Positions 63,541-64,000 of a stretch of 64,000 nucleotides of DNA are shown here, piece by piece (positions within the stretch are counted from its first letter, which is position 1; the number at the start of each line of letters is the position of its first letter). The notes under the pieces are model-generated. The model saw only the letters and a program-made list of their open reading frames with translations, was not told the origin of the DNA and did not search any database. Source of the DNA: Nematopogon swammerdamellus (lineage: Eukaryota > Arthropoda > Insecta > Lepidoptera > Adelidae); NCBI GenBank assembly GCA_946902875.1, contig OX336342.1, forward strand, positions 13,633,523 through 13,697,522, in the 5' to 3' direction. Made by a program: the position numbers and the translations under genes.

Positions 63541-64000
63541 TAAATGATTCTTCCGTTTCTAAGCTATCACTGAGTATTAAATGTGCACGAAATAACACTA
63601 GAACAAAGAAAAATCTGAATAATAAACTAAATATTAGCCATCAGAATGTCCAAGGTTTACGAGGTAAAGGTCAATTACTAGAATTATTCTTAAAAGACAA
63701 TTGCATTGATATATTTTGTATTTCAGAATCTTGGTCCGACTCACATGAGGTACTTACTCAGCATGTACAAAATTATTCAGTAATAAGTAGTTATCACAGG
63801 AAGAATTTCATTAGAGGTGGAACAATGATTTATGTGAGAAACGGTTTGAGAGCTAAAAATAGGTCAGATATTGTTAAAATGTCAGTCGAAAAAGAGTTTG
63901 AAGTTAGCTGTGTTGAAATTGAAACTTCTATTATCCTTTCAGTATATAGGTCTCCCTCAATGAGTTTACAGTCTTTCTCAGATGGACTGGAGGAATGTTT
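63504..64000 (+). CDS. LINE ORF2, N-terminal endonuclease part, cut by window end
   Basis: ATG at 63504 lies inside the end of ORF1 (37-nt overlap, shifted frame), and the frame stays open to the window edge, 165 codons. It contains LNISHQNVQGLRGKGQLLEL, IDIFCISESW and RGGTMIYVRNGL, then SVYRSPSMSLQSF. These fit the start of an APE-type endonuclease: the Asn of the first strand, the catalytic Glu of ISESW, the GG..IYV strand, and the Y.SPS strand. The enzyme nicks target DNA to prime reverse transcription. The overlap suggests translation by reinitiation or a ribosomal shift. The polymerase domain lies outside the window. Confidence 0.85.
   Translation, partial: MPRPSNNCAVQLINDSSVSKLSLSIKCARNNTRTKKNLNNKLNISHQNVQGLRGKGQLLELFLKDNCIDIFCISESWSDSHEVLTQHVQNYSVISSYHRKNFIRGGTMIYVRNGLRAKNRSDIVKMSVEKEFEVSCVEIETSIILSVYRSPSMSLQSFSDGLEEC

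Larger units (their letters stand above)
61890..64000 (+). mobile_element. CR1/Jockey-type LINE, 5' portion, continues past the window
   Basis: ORF1 (61890 on) and the start of ORF2 (63504 on) in the order and overlap usual for CR1-group non-LTR retrotransposons. It is the only long coding block in the window. The reverse transcriptase core would lie beyond 64000. One frameshift in ORF1 shows this copy is not fully intact unless it is a sequence error. Confidence 0.85.

Overview
This is animal nuclear DNA, very probably from a moth or butterfly (Lepidoptera). It is AT-rich, with short GC-rich islets, runs of GTAGGTACCTAC-type sequence and microsatellites. It holds insect-type RTE and CR1/Jockey retrotransposon remnants plus short repeat families that I associate from memory with lepidopteran genomes. 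I found no convincing host protein-coding gene. The DNA could be a long intron or a gene-poor interval. Nothing looks bacterial or viral.

Nearly all recognisable content is mobile DNA. The best-preserved element is a CR1/Jockey-type LINE at 61890 to the window end: ORF1 with a coiled coil and an esterase-like C-terminal part, broken by one frameshift, then the start of an endonuclease/reverse-transcriptase ORF2 cut by the window edge. Older LINE pieces are RTE-type tails at 2117, 14584, 29645, 30693-31749 and 32735-33185 (minus), CR1/Jockey-type tails at 770, 35600-36178 and 57010-57183, another LINE tail at 40608-40887, and a further retroelement fragment at 51079-51563 (minus).

DNA transposons are non-autonomous. 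Four types have 8-bp target-site duplications (hAT-like): 3586-4114 with 34202-35350 (same family), 8484-10020, 25386-25497 and 57810-58091. Foldback elements lie at 4788-5830 and 18045-19154 (same family), 21809-22540 and 47166-47580. A palindromic family with TA duplications has copies at 44371-44545 and 48134-48312. A 1.1-kb element with 31-bp inverted ends and an AAAT duplication occupies 37586-38678.

Five short interspersed families recur and are named here for cross-reference. P is a poly-A retroposon (6131, 9721, 31031, 34145, 36722, 42738, 58469). B shares the head of P but has another tail (15439, 46783). S begins with a GTGCGAGTCGGACTCGC hairpin (1329, 11045, 14812, 21585, 36534, 43622). 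T begins TTGCCCGCGGCTTCGCTCG (13562, 19155, 21442, 50842-52711). E ends in GAAGTGAAAACTT/AAGTTTTCACTTC (12132, 28230). Several insertions are nested, so their order in time can be read: P inside an RTE LINE, hAT inside P, P inside S, P inside hAT.

Tandem repeats include an AAATA pentamer run (12631-12794), a 32-bp minisatellite (25869-26124), a 42-bp repeat (15698-15842), a 121-bp repeat (38763-39031), a ~100-bp triplicate (22098-22392), and a 67-bp array with an alternating 135-bp higher-order period (51640-52345) inside the large T element. The best regulatory candidate is a TATA box with a TCAGTC initiator 30 bp downstream at 60774-60807.
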